A stretch of 64,000 nucleotides of DNA from Betaproteobacteria bacterium (GTDB lineage: Bacteria > Pseudomonadota > Gammaproteobacteria > Burkholderiales > SG8-41): contig JAOTVX010000007.1 in NCBI GenBank assembly GCA_029863175.1, positions 1-64,000 of the forward strand, in the 5' to 3' direction. Below, piece after piece: positions 32,886 through 42,022 of this stretch. Under the pieces are notes generated by a model. That model was not told the origin of the DNA. It saw only the letters and a list, made by a program, of their open reading frames with translations, and searched no databases. A program made the translations under genes and the position numbers. How positions within the stretch are numbered: position 1 is the first letter of the stretch; the number at the start of each line of letters is the position of its first letter.

Positions 32886-34052
32886 TTACTTGAGTCCGGC
32901 GTCGGCCTTGAGCGCCGCCGCCTTGTCGAGGGCCTCCCAGCTGAACTCAGGCTCATCCCGACCGAAGTGACCGCAGGCCGCGGTCTTGGTGTAGATCGGG
33001 CGCAGCAGGTCGAGCGCGTGGATGATGCCCTTCGGGCGCAGGTCGAAGTGCTTCTCAACGAGTGCCGCAATTTTTTCCTCGGAGATCGTACCGGTGCCGA
33101 AAGTCTCGACCAGCACGCTGACCGGGCGCGCAACGCCGATGGCATAGGCGACCTGGAGCTCGCATTTCTTCGCAAGACCGGCGGCGACGATGTTTTTGGC
33201 GACATGGCGCGCCGCGTAGGCCGCCGAGCGGTCGACCTTCGAGGGATCCTTGCCAGAGAAGGCGCCCCCGCCGTGGCGCGAGTAGCCGCCATAGGTGTCC
33301 ACGATGATCTTGCGTCCGGTGAGACCAGTGTCCCCCTGCGGCCCGCCGATCACGAAGCGGCCAGTGGGGTTGATGAGGTAGCGCGTATGCTTCGTGATCA
33401 TGTTTTTCGGGAGCACGGGCTTGCAGATCTCCTCGATCACCGCCTCGGTGAGCGGCTCGTGCGAGATGTCTTCACGGTGTTGCGTCGAGATCACGACGGT
33501 GTCGATGTGGTGGGGCTTGCCGTCCACGTAGCGCACGGAAACCTGGGACTTCGCGTCCGGGCGCAGCCAGGGCAGCCGTCCGTCCTTGCGCAGCTCTGCG
33601 TGCCGCTCCATGAGACGGTGCGCATAGTAGATCGGCAATGGCATGAGCGCGGGCGTCTCGTCGCAGGCGAAGCCGTACATGAGTCCCTGGTCGCCCGCAC
33701 CCTGATCGAGGTCGAGTCCCTTGCCCTCGTCGACGCCCTGCGCGATGTCGGCGGACTGGCGGTCATAGGCGGTGAGCACCGCGCATGAGCGATAATCGAA
33801 GCCCATCGCGGAATCATCGTAGCCGATGCGCTTGATCACATCGCGCGCGAGCTCGCCGTAATTGACTGCCGCGTGGGTGGTGATCTGGCCGGCCATGACC
33901 ACGAGGCCCGTCGCAACCAGCGTCTCGGCAGCGACGCGACCTTGCCGATCCTGCGCCAGCACCGCGTCAAGCACTGCGTCGGAGATCTGGTCGGCGATCT
34001 TGTCGGGATGGCCTTCAGAGACCGATTCAGAAGTGAAGAGGAAGTCGCTCAT
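32886..34052 (-). CDS. metK: S-adenosylmethionine synthetase
   Basis: Makes SAM from methionine and ATP. Conserved motifs are [15 protein letters not shown] near the N-terminus, [10 protein letters not shown], and the phosphate loop [17 protein letters not shown] choose the ATG at 34052 ([11 protein letters not shown]), giving 388 aa; the frame remains open to 34229 but without conserved sequence. No SAM riboswitch is visible in front of it. A possible promoter in the AT-rich stretch upstream is TTGTTT, then TATTCT. The upstream divergent region is a decayed lipid A acyltransferase gene. Confidence 0.96.
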   Translation of the reverse strand: MSDFLFTSESVSEGHPDKIADQISDAVLDAVLAQDRQGRVAAETLVATGLVVMAGQITTHAAVNYGELARDVIKRIGYDDSAMGFDYRSCAVLTAYDRQSADIAQGVDEGKGLDLDQGAGDQGLMYGFACDETPALMPLPIYYAHRLMERHAELRKDGRLPWLRPDAKSQVSVRYVDGKPHHIDTVVISTQHREDISHEPLTEAVIEEICKPVLPKNMITKHTRYLINPTGRFVIGGPQGDTGLTGRKIIVDTYGGYSRHGGGAFSGKDPSKVDRSAAYAARHVAKNIVAAGLAKKCELQVAYAIGVARPVSVLVETFGTGTISEEKIAALVEKHFDLRPKGIIHALDLLRPIYTKTAACGHFGRDEPEFSWEALDKAAALKADAGLK

Positions 34053-34117
34053 TGCAGTTTCTTCGAATGGCAAAAGGCGCATAGAATACCAGATAAGCCT
34101 CGATTTATAAACAATAA

Positions 34118-34559
34118 TTGATGATACCTTGGATTCGGCGCCAGCTCGGGCGGCTACCGCTCGCGCGGCTGCACCGTAGGCGCCGCGCTGGGCTGGGTGG
34201 AGTACCTGGCGTCTCCGACCTACTCCCAACGCCGGCGCGAAAACCTTTAAGCGAGCGGCGTCTGCGCGGACGAAGCGCAGTGTCGAGCGCTGCTGCGCCA
34301 GTCGATCGCAGAAACCGGCAAAAGCGCGGTGGAGCTGTTCGCCTTTTGGTTCGGACCCTTAGCGCGGCTCCAGCAGGTCGTGGTACGCAACGGGTGGGAT
34401 ACCGTCGAGGCAGCGCGGGCAAGGGGCAAAGGCATCCTCGTTCTCACGCCGCACTTGGGCTGCTTCATCGAGCAGCGCGTGCTGGAGATGCCGGAGCAGT
34501 ATTGGTGGCTGCATAAGCGGGTTAAGACCCGACCGCCCGGCGCGCTCGGAGTGTACTGA
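34118..34559 (+). pseudogene. Lysophospholipid/lipid A acyltransferase (LpxL/HtrB family), multiply broken
   Basis: Text of the family is spread over frames. [19 protein letters not shown] and RENL are read up to an in-frame TAA at 34248-34250. After that [20 protein letters not shown] continues to GWDTVEAARARGKGILVLTPHLGCF. Immediately after the catalytic-region TPHLGCF the frame passes to QRVLEMPEQYWWLHKRVKTRPPG, which is the C-terminus of the family. About 130 central residues are therefore missing. The extreme N-terminus ([12 protein letters not shown]) is in yet another frame. A late acyltransferase of lipid A normally of about 290 aa has been lost here. Confidence 0.75.
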
Positions 34560-34660
34560 GCGCTGCGCTCAGCGATTGGCGCTGCCACGTGCGCCGCACG
34601 ATGGGCACGCGATAGAATGGAGCCGGACATGCGGTCAATGGAGGACCGCAGGAGCGAAAT

Positions 34661-35626
34661 GTGAGCAAGTTGCGAGCAGCCGTCATCGGCGCCGGTTATT
34701 TTGGCCGCCTGCATGCTACGAAGCTGGCCGCCAATCCGGAAGTGGAGTTGGTGGCTGTCGCCGACCTCGACTCGGCGCGCGCCGATGGCGTCGCAGGGGA
34801 AACCGGCTGCCGGCCAGTGCGCGATTTTCGCGAGCTGATCGGCGGCATCGATCTCGCCTCGGTCGTGGTTCCGACGCGGGCGCATCACGCCGTCGCGAGC
34901 CCGCTGATCGACGCGGGCGTGCACGTGATGGTCGAGAAGCCGATTACCGAGACGCTTGAGCAGGCCGACGAGCTGGTCCAGCTGGCGGCGCAGCGGGGCA
35001 CCCTTCTCGCCGTGGGGCATCAGGAGCGATTCAACCCCGCATTCGCGGCGTTGCGCGCGGAAATGAGCCGGGCGCTTTTCATCGACGCGGAGCGGCTGAC
35101 CGAGTATCGCGGCCGCGGCACCGACGTGGATATCGTGCTCGATCTAATGATCCACGATCTGGATCTCGTGCTCGCGCTCACCGGGGCCGATCCGATCCAC
35201 GTGTCGGCGTGCGGTTTCAGCGTGTTTACCGACGCCCTCGACATCGCGAACGCGCGGCTCGAGTTCGCAGACGGGTGCGTCGCCAACATTTCCGCCAGCC
35301 GCGTGAGCCAAACTCCCGTCCGCAAGCTGCGGGTGTTCCAGCCCCATGGTTATGTGTCGGCCGATTTACAGGCCGCCCGGCTGCGCTCTCTGCGCAGGTC
35401 GGCGACGGCGGTGGGCGGTATTGCAATCGAGGAACAGGCGTTCGAAAACACCGACGCGCTGGGTGCTGGAGTCGCCGCATTTATCGGCGCCGTGCGCGGA
35501 CGGCGGCCACCGCCGGTAGACGGTGAAGCCGGCCGGCGGGCGCTCAAGCTCGCGCTGGAGATCGGCGAGCTGGTGCGCGGGCGCCTCGACCGGATTTTCC
35601 CAAACGACGCGGTGAGCGCGGCGTGA
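34661..35626 (+). CDS. Gfo/Idh/MocA-family sugar-nucleotide dehydrogenase (GnnA-like)
   Basis: NAD(P)-dependent oxidoreductase with Rossmann motif AVIGAGYFGRLHATK at the N-terminus and the EKPITET catalytic-lysine motif near residue 93. The wording is close to UDP-N-acetylglucosamine 3-dehydrogenase (GnnA), which with the aminotransferase GnnB makes UDP-GlcNAc3N for lipid A with amide-linked acyl chains. GTG start with GGAG ribosome site; the stop overlaps the next start (ATGA). The GnnA assignment is inference from sequence feel and from the adjacent aminotransferase and acyltransferase relic. A WlbA/WbpB-type role in O-antigen synthesis is the alternative. Confidence 0.75.
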   Translation: MSKLRAAVIGAGYFGRLHATKLAANPEVELVAVADLDSARADGVAGETGCRPVRDFRELIGGIDLASVVVPTRAHHAVASPLIDAGVHVMVEKPITETLEQADELVQLAAQRGTLLAVGHQERFNPAFAALRAEMSRALFIDAERLTEYRGRGTDVDIVLDLMIHDLDLVLALTGADPIHVSACGFSVFTDALDIANARLEFADGCVANISASRVSQTPVRKLRVFQPHGYVSADLQAARLRSLRRSATAVGGIAIEEQAFENTDALGAGVAAFIGAVRGRRPPPVDGEAGRRALKLALEIGELVRGRLDRIFPNDAVSAA

Positions 35627-36717
35627 AGGTGCCGATGCTTGACCTCGTGGGCGAGTATCGGGAGCTGCGCGCGGAGATTGAGCCCGCTGTGGGACGCGTC
35701 CTTGCGTCGGGCCATTACATCCTTGGCCAGGAAGTCACCCGTCTCGAGGCGACGGTGGCGCGTTATATTGGAGTCCCGCATGCGGTGGCGGTGGGTTCGG
35801 GCACGGATGCCCTCATTCTCGGGCTGCGCGCCGCCGGGATCGGCTCGGGCGACGACGTGGTCACGCCGGCGTTTACCTTCATCGCGGCCGCCGAAGCCAT
35901 CACCCACGTCGGTGCGCGGCCTGTTTTTGCCGACATCGATCCCCTGACCTATAACATGGATCCGGCCAGCCTCGAAGCGGCACTCACGCCGCGCGCGCGA
36001 GCCGTGGTTGCCGTACACCTCTTTGGCCAAAGCGCGGCGGTTGCTGAGATCCGCGCCATCTGCAGGGACCGCCGATTGGTGCTCATCGAAGACTGCGCGC
36101 AGGCAATCGGCGCGGACTACGACGGCGTGCGGGTGGGGGGATGGGGCGCGCTTGGCTGTTTTTCCTTTTACCCGACCAAGAATCTCGGGGCGTGCGGTGA
36201 CGCGGGGCTGATTACGACCGGCGACGCGATGCTGGCTGAGCGGCTGAGGATGTTGCGCCATCACGGCAGCCGCATGCCGTATCAGCACGAGATCGTCGGC
36301 TACAACAGCCGGCTCGATGAGCTGCAGGCAGCGATTCTGCTCGCGAAGTGCGCCCATCTCGACCGCTTCAATGCTGCGCGGCGCGCCCACGCCGCCGCGT
36401 ACCGTGAGGAACTCTCCGGCGCACCTGTCGAGCTTCCCCACGAGCATGGGCGCGGGACGCATGTCTACCACGTTTACTGCATTCGCGTGGCGCGGCGCGA
36501 TGCGGTGCGCGAAGCGCTCGCCGCGCGCGGCATCGCGACTGGAATCTACTACCCGGTCCCGGTGCACAAGCAGCCGGCCTACGAGCCTGAGTTCGGCGAC
36601 GTGCGACTGCCCCATTCGGAGCAGGCGGCGCGCGAGGTGCTTGCACTGCCGATGTATCCTCAACTGGACGGGGAGCGCATCGAGCTCGTGTGCGAGGCGC
36701 TGCGGGGCGCGCTCTAA
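35623..36717 (+). CDS. DegT/DnrJ/EryC1/StrS-family sugar-nucleotide aminotransferase (GnnB-like)
   Basis: PLP enzyme that aminates keto-sugar nucleotides. The motifs PMLDLVGEYRELR, VGSGTDALILGLRAAG, AFTFIAAAEAI, EDCAQAIGA and FSFYPTKNLGACGDAG (PLP lysine in PTKNLG) are typical. 364 aa. The ATG overlaps the stop of the dehydrogenase gene, so the pair act in sequence: oxidation then transamination at the same carbon. With the GnnA-like partner this predicts a 2,3-diamino-glucose sugar nucleotide; WbpE-like O-antigen synthesis is the other option. Confidence 0.82.
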   Translation: MKVPMLDLVGEYRELRAEIEPAVGRVLASGHYILGQEVTRLEATVARYIGVPHAVAVGSGTDALILGLRAAGIGSGDDVVTPAFTFIAAAEAITHVGARPVFADIDPLTYNMDPASLEAALTPRARAVVAVHLFGQSAAVAEIRAICRDRRLVLIEDCAQAIGADYDGVRVGGWGALGCFSFYPTKNLGACGDAGLITTGDAMLAERLRMLRHHGSRMPYQHEIVGYNSRLDELQAAILLAKCAHLDRFNAARRAHAAAYREELSGAPVELPHEHGRGTHVYHVYCIRVARRDAVREALAARGIATGIYYPVPVHKQPAYEPEFGDVRLPHSEQAAREVLALPMYPQLDGERIELVCEALRGAL

Positions 36718-36748
36718 GCGCGGCGTGCGTTGAAGATCGTGTCAGCGC

Positions 36749-37405
36749 ATGGAGCGTATTCCCGAACCGGAGTTGATGGAGGACCCGGAGCAAGCGCGAG
36801 CCTACGCCCTGGCCGATTTCAGCGAGCCGCACGATGCCTTCGTCCGGCATTTCTCGCGGCTCTTCCCGCATTTCGCGCACGGGCGCGTCCTCGATCTTGG
36901 TTGCGGCGCGGCCGACGTCACGATTCGCTTCGCGCATGCCTACCCGCAGGCGACGCTCGAGGGGGTGGACGGTGCCGAGCCGATGCTACAGCTCGGGCGG
37001 GAAGCGGTAGCACGCGCCGGGGTCGACTCGCGCATCGTCCTGCGCCCACTGCGCTTGCCGGCTGCCGCTTTGAACGGCGGCTACGACGCCGTGATCAGTA
37101 ACAGCCTTTTGCATCACCTGGCCCGGCCCGCAACGCTGTGGCAAGCTGTGGCGAGAGCCGCCCGGTCGGGCGCACCCATCCTGGTGATGGATTTGTTGCG
37201 GCCCATATCGCGCGACGCGGCGCTCGGGCTCGTCCGTCTGCATGCCGGAGACGCTGCGCCGGTTCTGGCGCGCGATTTCTTCAAGTCGCTGTTGGCCGCG
37301 TACCGGCCGGACGAGGTCGCGCTGCAGCTGCGCGCCACAGGACTCACGCACTTGGACGTTGAGGTCGTGAGCGACCGCCATTGGTTGGTGTGGGGCCATG
37401 TTTGA
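36749..37405 (+). CDS. Class I SAM-dependent methyltransferase
   Basis: Methyltransferase_11/25-type Rossmann fold: VLDLGCGAADVTIRFAHAYP (motif I, about residues 47-66), then GVDGAEPMLQLGREA and a DAVISNSLLHHLARP motif IV. 218 aa. The substrate cannot be predicted. It lies just downstream of the aminotransferase gene and overlaps the CoA-binding protein gene by eight bases, so the genes are probably one transcript. Confidence 0.8.
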   Translation: MERIPEPELMEDPEQARAYALADFSEPHDAFVRHFSRLFPHFAHGRVLDLGCGAADVTIRFAHAYPQATLEGVDGAEPMLQLGREAVARAGVDSRIVLRPLRLPAAALNGGYDAVISNSLLHHLARPATLWQAVARAARSGAPILVMDLLRPISRDAALGLVRLHAGDAAPVLARDFFKSLLAAYRPDEVALQLRATGLTHLDVEVVSDRHWLVWGHV

Positions 37406-37811
37406 GAATCCGTCCGATGAGGATCGTCGCGCGCTGCTCCGCCGCGTCAAGACGATTGCCGTCGTCGGGCTCTCGCCGAACCCCGCCCGACCGAGCCACG
37501 GTGTCGCCCGGGCGATGCAGCGCTTCGGCTATTCGATCATTCCGATCCACCCCGCAGCGACGGAGGTGCTCGGCGCCAAGGCCTACCGGCGGTTGTCCGA
37601 GGTGCACGATCCGATCGACTTGGTGGACGTTTTCCGCCGGGCCGAGTGGATCGGACCGATCGTTGATGACTGCCTGGCTCTAGGGATAAAAGCCATTTGG
37701 ATTCAAGAGGGTATCGTAAATGAGGCCGCCGCCGAGCGGGCGCGGGATAATGGGATGACGGTCGTAATGGATCGTTGTATCTTCCGCGATCATCTGCAAT
37801 TATGCAGCTAA
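37398..37811 (+). CDS. CoA-binding domain protein (YccU-like)
   Basis: Small Rossmann-fold protein of the CoA_binding_2 family: IAVVGLSPNPARPSHGVARAMQ at the N-terminal side, then GYSIIPIHPAATEVLGAKAY and LGIKAIWIQEGIVNEAAAERA. 137 aa, normal length. Function unknown in the family; it resembles the CoA-binding part of succinyl-CoA synthetase alpha. Between the methyltransferase and dapF. Confidence 0.85.
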   Translation: MFENPSDEDRRALLRRVKTIAVVGLSPNPARPSHGVARAMQRFGYSIIPIHPAATEVLGAKAYRRLSEVHDPIDLVDVFRRAEWIGPIVDDCLALGIKAIWIQEGIVNEAAAERARDNGMTVVMDRCIFRDHLQLCS

Positions 37812-37821
37812 CCTCTCCTAA

Positions 37822-38652
37822 ATGCGCCTAACATTCACTAAAATGCATGGTCTGGGCAATGATTTCGTCGTGCTGGACGCTACAACCAGGGAAATTGCGC
37901 TGAGCGCCCACCAGTTGCGCCGGATCGCTGACCGGCATTTCGGGATCGGGTGCGACCAGATCCTGCAAATCGAGGCCCCGCGCCAGGCTGACACCGACTT
38001 CTATTACCGGATCTTTAACGCCGACGGCGGCGAGGTGGAACAATGCGGCAACGGCGCCCGTTGCTTCGTGCGCTACGTGCACGAGCGCGGCCTGACCGCC
38101 AAAACCGAGATCCGGGTCGGTACTCGTGGCGGCGTGATCGTGCCGCGCCTGGAGAGCGACGGCCAGGTCACGGTCAATATGGGGGTGCCGGAGTTCGATC
38201 CGGCCCGGATTCCCTTTGATGCGCCACGGCGCGCACTCACCTACGAGCTCGCGATCGACGGGAGGCAGCTCGAAATAAGCGTGCTATCCATGGGCAACCC
38301 CCATGCCGTCCAAGTGGTGCCTGACATCGAGCGCGCGGCCGTCGCGACCGACGGCCCGCTCATCGAACGCGATTCCCGTTTCCCGCAACGGGTCAACGCA
38401 GGCTTCATGCAAATCGTCAGTCGCCGCCAGGTTCGATTGCGCGTCTACGAGCGCGGCGCGGGCGAGACGCTTGCGTGCGGCACCGGCGCCTGCGCGGCGG
38501 TAGTCGCGGCGCGCGCACGCGGCTTGCTCGACGAGCGCGTGATGGTGAGCACGCGTGGCGGCGACCTCGGTATATCATGGGCCGGGGACGGGGAGGCCGT
38601 CATGATGACCGGACCTGCCGTCACGGTATTCGAAGGCGAGATCGAACTGTGA
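37822..38652 (+). CDS. dapF: Diaminopimelate epimerase
   Basis: Interconverts LL- and meso-diaminopimelate for lysine and peptidoglycan. The two catalytic cysteines are in [13 protein letters not shown] and [13 protein letters not shown]; the N-terminus [15 protein letters not shown] is diagnostic. 276 aa. Followed by DUF484 and xerC, the standard proteobacterial order. Confidence 0.95.
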   Translation: MRLTFTKMHGLGNDFVVLDATTREIALSAHQLRRIADRHFGIGCDQILQIEAPRQADTDFYYRIFNADGGEVEQCGNGARCFVRYVHERGLTAKTEIRVGTRGGVIVPRLESDGQVTVNMGVPEFDPARIPFDAPRRALTYELAIDGRQLEISVLSMGNPHAVQVVPDIERAAVATDGPLIERDSRFPQRVNAGFMQIVSRRQVRLRVYERGAGETLACGTGACAAVVAARARGLLDERVMVSTRGGDLGISWAGDGEAVMMTGPAVTVFEGEIEL

Positions 38653-38657
38653 GGGGC

Positions 38658-38740
38658 GGTTATCAGTTTGCAGTTTGCAGCGGAGCGCTGTCGGCGCGGT
38701 TGAACAGTGTTGCTGCCAACCGCCAACTGCCGGCTGCCGA
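38658..38740. repeat. Heptad-repeat island with opposed arms (dapF/DUF484)
   Basis: The left arm CAGTTTGCAGTTTGCAG (38664-38680) repeats CAGTTTG. The right arm CTGCCAACCGCCAACTGCCG (from 38713) is its complement. It ends directly before the AAGGGAG ribosome site of the next gene. Confidence 0.75.
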
Positions 38741-38757
38741 TGAGACAAGGGAGTGCG

Positions 38758-39411
38758 ATGAGGCCAGACGAGGTTGCAAATTATCTCAGGGACAACCCGG
38801 AATTTTTTGAGCATTACGCGGACATGCTGGCGGAGATCTTCATTCCGCATCCTCACGGCGGGCGGGCGGTGTCGATCAGCGAGCGCCAGATCCTGACGCT
38901 GCGCGACAAGAACAAGCAGCTTGAAAACAAGCTGCACGACGTGATCCAGTTCGGCGAGGAGAACGACGCGATCAGCGAGAAGGTGCAGCGCATTTCAATC
39001 GCGCTGCTTGGCACGTCCGACATCCGCGGCGTATTGAACGCCGTTTACCTGAGCCTGCGCGAGGATTTCGCGGTGCCTCACGTGGCGTTGCGCGTCTGGG
39101 GCCTCAATGGCGACGTCGACCTGGGAGAGTTCGCGCCGGTGAGCGAGGCTTCACGGGAATTCACGACCAGCCTCACCCACCCCTATTGCAGCAGCCGCGC
39201 CATGGTGGACACGGCGAGCCTGTTCGGGGAGGCGGGCGCGCACCTGCGCTCGTTCTCCTACGTGCCGCTGCGCAACGGTGAAACCTTCGGCCTCCTGGTG
39301 CTCGCGAGCGAGGATCCACAGCGCTTCTACCCCGAAATGGGGACCCTTTACTTGAAGCGACTCGGAGAATTGATCGGTGCGGCAATCAGACGGCATTTGC
39401 CGTCGGCCTGA
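38758..39411 (+). CDS. DUF484 family GAF-like protein
   Basis: 217 aa with the DUF484 N-terminal wording VANYLRDNPEFFEHYADMLAEI and PHPHGGRAVSISERQ, a coiled region (LRDKNKQLENKLHDVIQFGEEND), then a GAF-like domain. The gene is regularly found between dapF and xerC in proteobacteria; its role is not established. I chose the ATG at 38758 (MRPDEVANYL) with AAGGGAG upstream. The longer open frame to 38707 reads the repeat. Confidence 0.88.
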   Translation: MRPDEVANYLRDNPEFFEHYADMLAEIFIPHPHGGRAVSISERQILTLRDKNKQLENKLHDVIQFGEENDAISEKVQRISIALLGTSDIRGVLNAVYLSLREDFAVPHVALRVWGLNGDVDLGEFAPVSEASREFTTSLTHPYCSSRAMVDTASLFGEAGAHLRSFSYVPLRNGETFGLLVLASEDPQRFYPEMGTLYLKRLGELIGAAIRRHLPSA

Positions 39412-39489
39412 GGTCAGAGCGTGACGCGAGCCGGAGCTTTAAATATCCTAATAACAATAGGTTACGATACGTAAGTGGGTGCTGACTTT

Positions 39490-40401
39490 ATGCTCGCTGA
39501 GACGCCTTCTGCGGCCCGGGATCCCCTGTTTCAGGGCTACCTTGAGCACCTCGCCCATGAGCGCCGCTTGAGCGCTCACACTGTCCGGAGCTACGAGCGC
39601 GACGTTCGCGCGTTGCTCGAGCTGGTGGGAGCGGTCCCCTTGCGCCACCTGCAGCCGGCGCAAATCCGCCGTATTGTGTCCCAGCTGCACGCGCAGGGTC
39701 TAGACGGGAGATCTCTCGCGCGGATCCTCTCGGCTTGGCGCGGCTTCTTCACTTACCTGTCCCGCGACCATGGCTACGAGCACAATCCCTGCCTCGGCAT
39801 CCGTCCGCCCAAGGCTGCCAAGCGGTTGCCGCATGCGTTATCTCCGGACGAGGCAGGGCGGCTGATGGACCTGGGCGCGGGCGACGCGCTGGCAGTGCGC
39901 GACCGGGCCATCCTCGAGCTGCTCTATTCCTCCGGGCTGCGCTTGTCCGAGCTGACCGGGTTGGCACTCGACGACGTCAATTACCGGGACGCCACGATCC
40001 GAGTGACGGGCAAGGGGGCCAAGACGCGCGTCGTGCCCGTTGGCAGTTATGCGCTGGCCGCGCTCAAGGTCTGGCTGGTCGAGCGCGCGCCGCTCGCGCG
40101 GCCGGGACAACAGGCCATGTTCGTCGCCCGTACTGGCGCGCGGCTCTCGGCGCGTTCTGTGCAGGCCCGGCTCAAGCAATGGGGCCTCAAGCTCGGTCTG
40201 TCGGGAAACGTGCATCCTCACGCGCTCCGCCATTCCTTTGCATCGCACGTGCTGCAATCCAGTGGTGACCTGCGCGCGGTGCAGGACATGCTCGGGCACG
40301 CGAGCATTTCCACGACGCAGGTGTACACGCACCTAGATTTTCAGCACTTGGCAAAGGTCTACGATCAAGCCCACCCTCGTGCTAAACGGAAGGATAAGTG
40401 A
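39490..40401 (+). CDS. xerC: Tyrosine recombinase XerC
   Basis: Chromosome dimer resolution at dif together with XerD. SAM-like N-terminal domain (FQGYLEHLAHERRLSAHTVRSYERD), then the catalytic domain with Arg in SGLRLSEL, the lysine of TGKGAKTRVVP, HALRHSFASH and the tyrosine in ISTTQVYTHLD. About 303 aa from the ATG at 39490; a GTG at 39475 is possible. The last 19 codons (QHLAKVYDQAHPRAKRKDK) have unusually AT-rich third positions, and a second copy of this gene end lies 218 bp downstream. So the present 3' end may be a replacement. Confidence 0.93.
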   Translation: MLAETPSAARDPLFQGYLEHLAHERRLSAHTVRSYERDVRALLELVGAVPLRHLQPAQIRRIVSQLHAQGLDGRSLARILSAWRGFFTYLSRDHGYEHNPCLGIRPPKAAKRLPHALSPDEAGRLMDLGAGDALAVRDRAILELLYSSGLRLSELTGLALDDVNYRDATIRVTGKGAKTRVVPVGSYALAALKVWLVERAPLARPGQQAMFVARTGARLSARSVQARLKQWGLKLGLSGNVHPHALRHSFASHVLQSSGDLRAVQDMLGHASISTTQVYTHLDFQHLAKVYDQAHPRAKRKDK

Positions 40402-40559
40402 TTTGGATTTTGGCTCCGGCCGGCCAGATGGCCTTAACGTGCCCGTTAATCAGACCAACGGGCACGTTAGCCTACGCCGCAACACGCCGGGCCAGGAGAT
40501 TGTCTGAGACTGACGGAGGGACAGTCTCAGACGAATTGATTAGTTTCCCGGCGTGTTGT
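40402..40559. mobile_element. Hairpin-rich insert between two copies of the xerC 3' end
   Basis: No gene. It holds a stem-loop TTAACGTGCCCGTT / AACGGGCACGTTA (40434-40469). Then follows a nested pair: outer arms CAACACGCCGGG (40480-40491) and CCCGGCGTGTTG (40547-40558), inner arms GTCTGAGACTG (40502-40512) and CAGTCTCAGAC (40522-40532). It is flanked by homologous gene ends, so a small non-autonomous inserted element or the relic of a larger one is likely. Confidence 0.5.
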
Positions 40560-40616
40560 CAGCACCTGGCCAAGGTGTATGACGCGGCGCATCCGCGTGC
40601 GAAGCGGAAACGCTGA
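40560..40616 (+). pseudogene. Orphan second copy of the xerC 3' end
   Basis: Encodes HLAKVYDAAHPRAKRKR plus stop, matching the C-terminus of the intact gene (HLAKVYDQAHPRAKRKDK). The two copies differ at most third codon positions but hardly in protein. This copy uses G/C at third positions like the rest of xerC, so it looks like the original native end displaced downstream. Confidence 0.7.
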
Positions 40617-40803
40617 ACCGCCAAGCGCGCGGGAAGCTCGACTGAACCGCCAAGCCGCCAAGCCCGCCAAGAAGAACAGAGTCGGTTCACCATTCATGGA
40701 AATTAATGAACCGCCGAGACGCGGAGAGAATCAAGAACCTCATTCTGATATACAGGGTCGATCCTGGAAGTTGTTTCTCTCGGCGGCTTGGCGGTTCAAT
40801 CGC
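40614..40803. repeat. ACCGCCAAG-type repeat island with opposed arms (xerC/rlmI)
   Basis: GAACCGCCAAGC recurs at 40614-40625 and 40643-40655 with shortened copies to 40674, and a variant GAACCGCCGAGACGCGG at 40709. The complement CTCGGCGGCTTGGCGGTTCA stands at 40779-40798. The island could fold across about 150 bases. Confidence 0.75.
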
Positions 40804-40837
40804 TCGGTTATATCGGCGTTCATCGGCGGCTAAATAG

Positions 40838-42016
40838 ATGCACAAGCTGATACTCAAACCCGGACGGGAGAAATCCCTCAAGCGGCGTCACCCTTGGGTG
40901 TTCTCCGGCGCGGTGGTGCGAGTGCAGGGCGGCCCGGCGCCTGGCGAGACGGTTGAGGTTCGGTCCGCTTCCGGAGAGATACTCGGCGTGGCGGCCTACA
41001 GCCCCAAGTCGCAGATCGTCGCCCGCGTATGGGACTGGAAAGAACGCGCCATAGACGGCGCGTTCTTTAACGAACGCATCACGCGAGCAGTTCAGCAGCG
41101 ACGCCTGCTGTTGGAGGAGAGCACCACTGACGCCATGCGCCTCGTCAACGGCGAGTCGGACGGCTTGCCGGGCGTGGTTGCCGATCGCTACGACGATACG
41201 ATCGTGATGCAGCTCTCCAGCGCTGGCGCGGACCGCTGGCGCGAGGCGATCGCGGACGCGCTGATGGAGGCAGGTGGTGCCGCGCGCCTGTGGGAACGCT
41301 CCGATGCGGAAGTGCGCCAACTCGAAGGCCTCACCCCCGTCCTCGGAGTCTTGCGCGGGCCGGCTGAGCCGGATCGAGTCGTTGTCTCCGAGTATGGCCT
41401 GAGGTTCGAGATCGACCTCGGGCGTGGCCATAAGACGGGCTTTTATCTCGACCAGCGCGACAACCGTCGGCTCGTGCGCGCGTTAGCGAGCGGACGCGAC
41501 GTACTCGACGGATTTTGCTACACCGGCGGATTTGCCATTAACGCTGCGGCCGGCGGGGCGCGCTCAGTGATTGCGGCTGACAGTTCCGCCGAGGCGCTCG
41601 AGCTCGCGCGCGGCAACGCCGGGCTTAATGACGCCGCCGTGACCTGGATCGAAGGCAATGTTTTCCACCTGCTGCGGCGCTTCCGCGACGAGCGCCGCGA
41701 GTTCGACCTGGTGGTGCTCGACCCGCCGAAGTTCGCGCCAACAGCGGCGCACGTCGCGAAGGCCGCGCGCGCCTACAAGGACATCAACCTGCTCGCCTTC
41801 AAGCTGCTGCGCCCGGGAGGCCTTCTCGTCACTTTCTCCTGCTCGGGCGGCGTCCCGGCGGAACTCTTCCAGAAGATCATCGCCGGATCTGCGCTTGACG
41901 CAGGGGTCGAAGCGCAGATTATCCAGCGCCTAGGCCCCGGAGCTGACCATCCGGTTGCACTCAACTTTCCCGAAGGAGATTATCTCAAGGGGCTCCTTTG
42001 CCGGGTCGCCGGCTAG
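40838..42016 (+). CDS. rlmI: 23S rRNA m5C methyltransferase RlmI-like (class I SAM rRNA methyltransferase)
   Basis: An N-terminal PUA domain (LILKPGREKSLKRRHPWVFSGAV) is followed by a Rossmann methyltransferase domain: VLDGFCYTGGFAINAAAGGA, then VVLDPPKFAP with the catalytic-region PPK, and VTFSCSGGV. 392 aa, the same length as E. coli RlmI, which methylates C1962 of 23S rRNA. The start at 40838 gives MHKLILKPGREKS. Confidence 0.9.
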   Translation: MHKLILKPGREKSLKRRHPWVFSGAVVRVQGGPAPGETVEVRSASGEILGVAAYSPKSQIVARVWDWKERAIDGAFFNERITRAVQQRRLLLEESTTDAMRLVNGESDGLPGVVADRYDDTIVMQLSSAGADRWREAIADALMEAGGAARLWERSDAEVRQLEGLTPVLGVLRGPAEPDRVVVSEYGLRFEIDLGRGHKTGFYLDQRDNRRLVRALASGRDVLDGFCYTGGFAINAAAGGARSVIAADSSAEALELARGNAGLNDAAVTWIEGNVFHLLRRFRDERREFDLVVLDPPKFAPTAAHVAKAARAYKDINLLAFKLLRPGGLLVTFSCSGGVPAELFQKIIAGSALDAGVEAQIIQRLGPGADHPVALNFPEGDYLKGLLCRVAG

Positions 42017-42022
42017 ATCAAT

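Noticed and set aside
34053..34117. SAM riboswitch in front of metK
   Set aside because: The short AT-rich leader has no SAM-I, SAM-II or SAH consensus; it looks like an ordinary promoter.
40402..40559. Integron attC site in the xerC insert
   Set aside because: Nested palindromes are present but I find no convincing R'/R'' core pair, and there is no integrase or cassette context.
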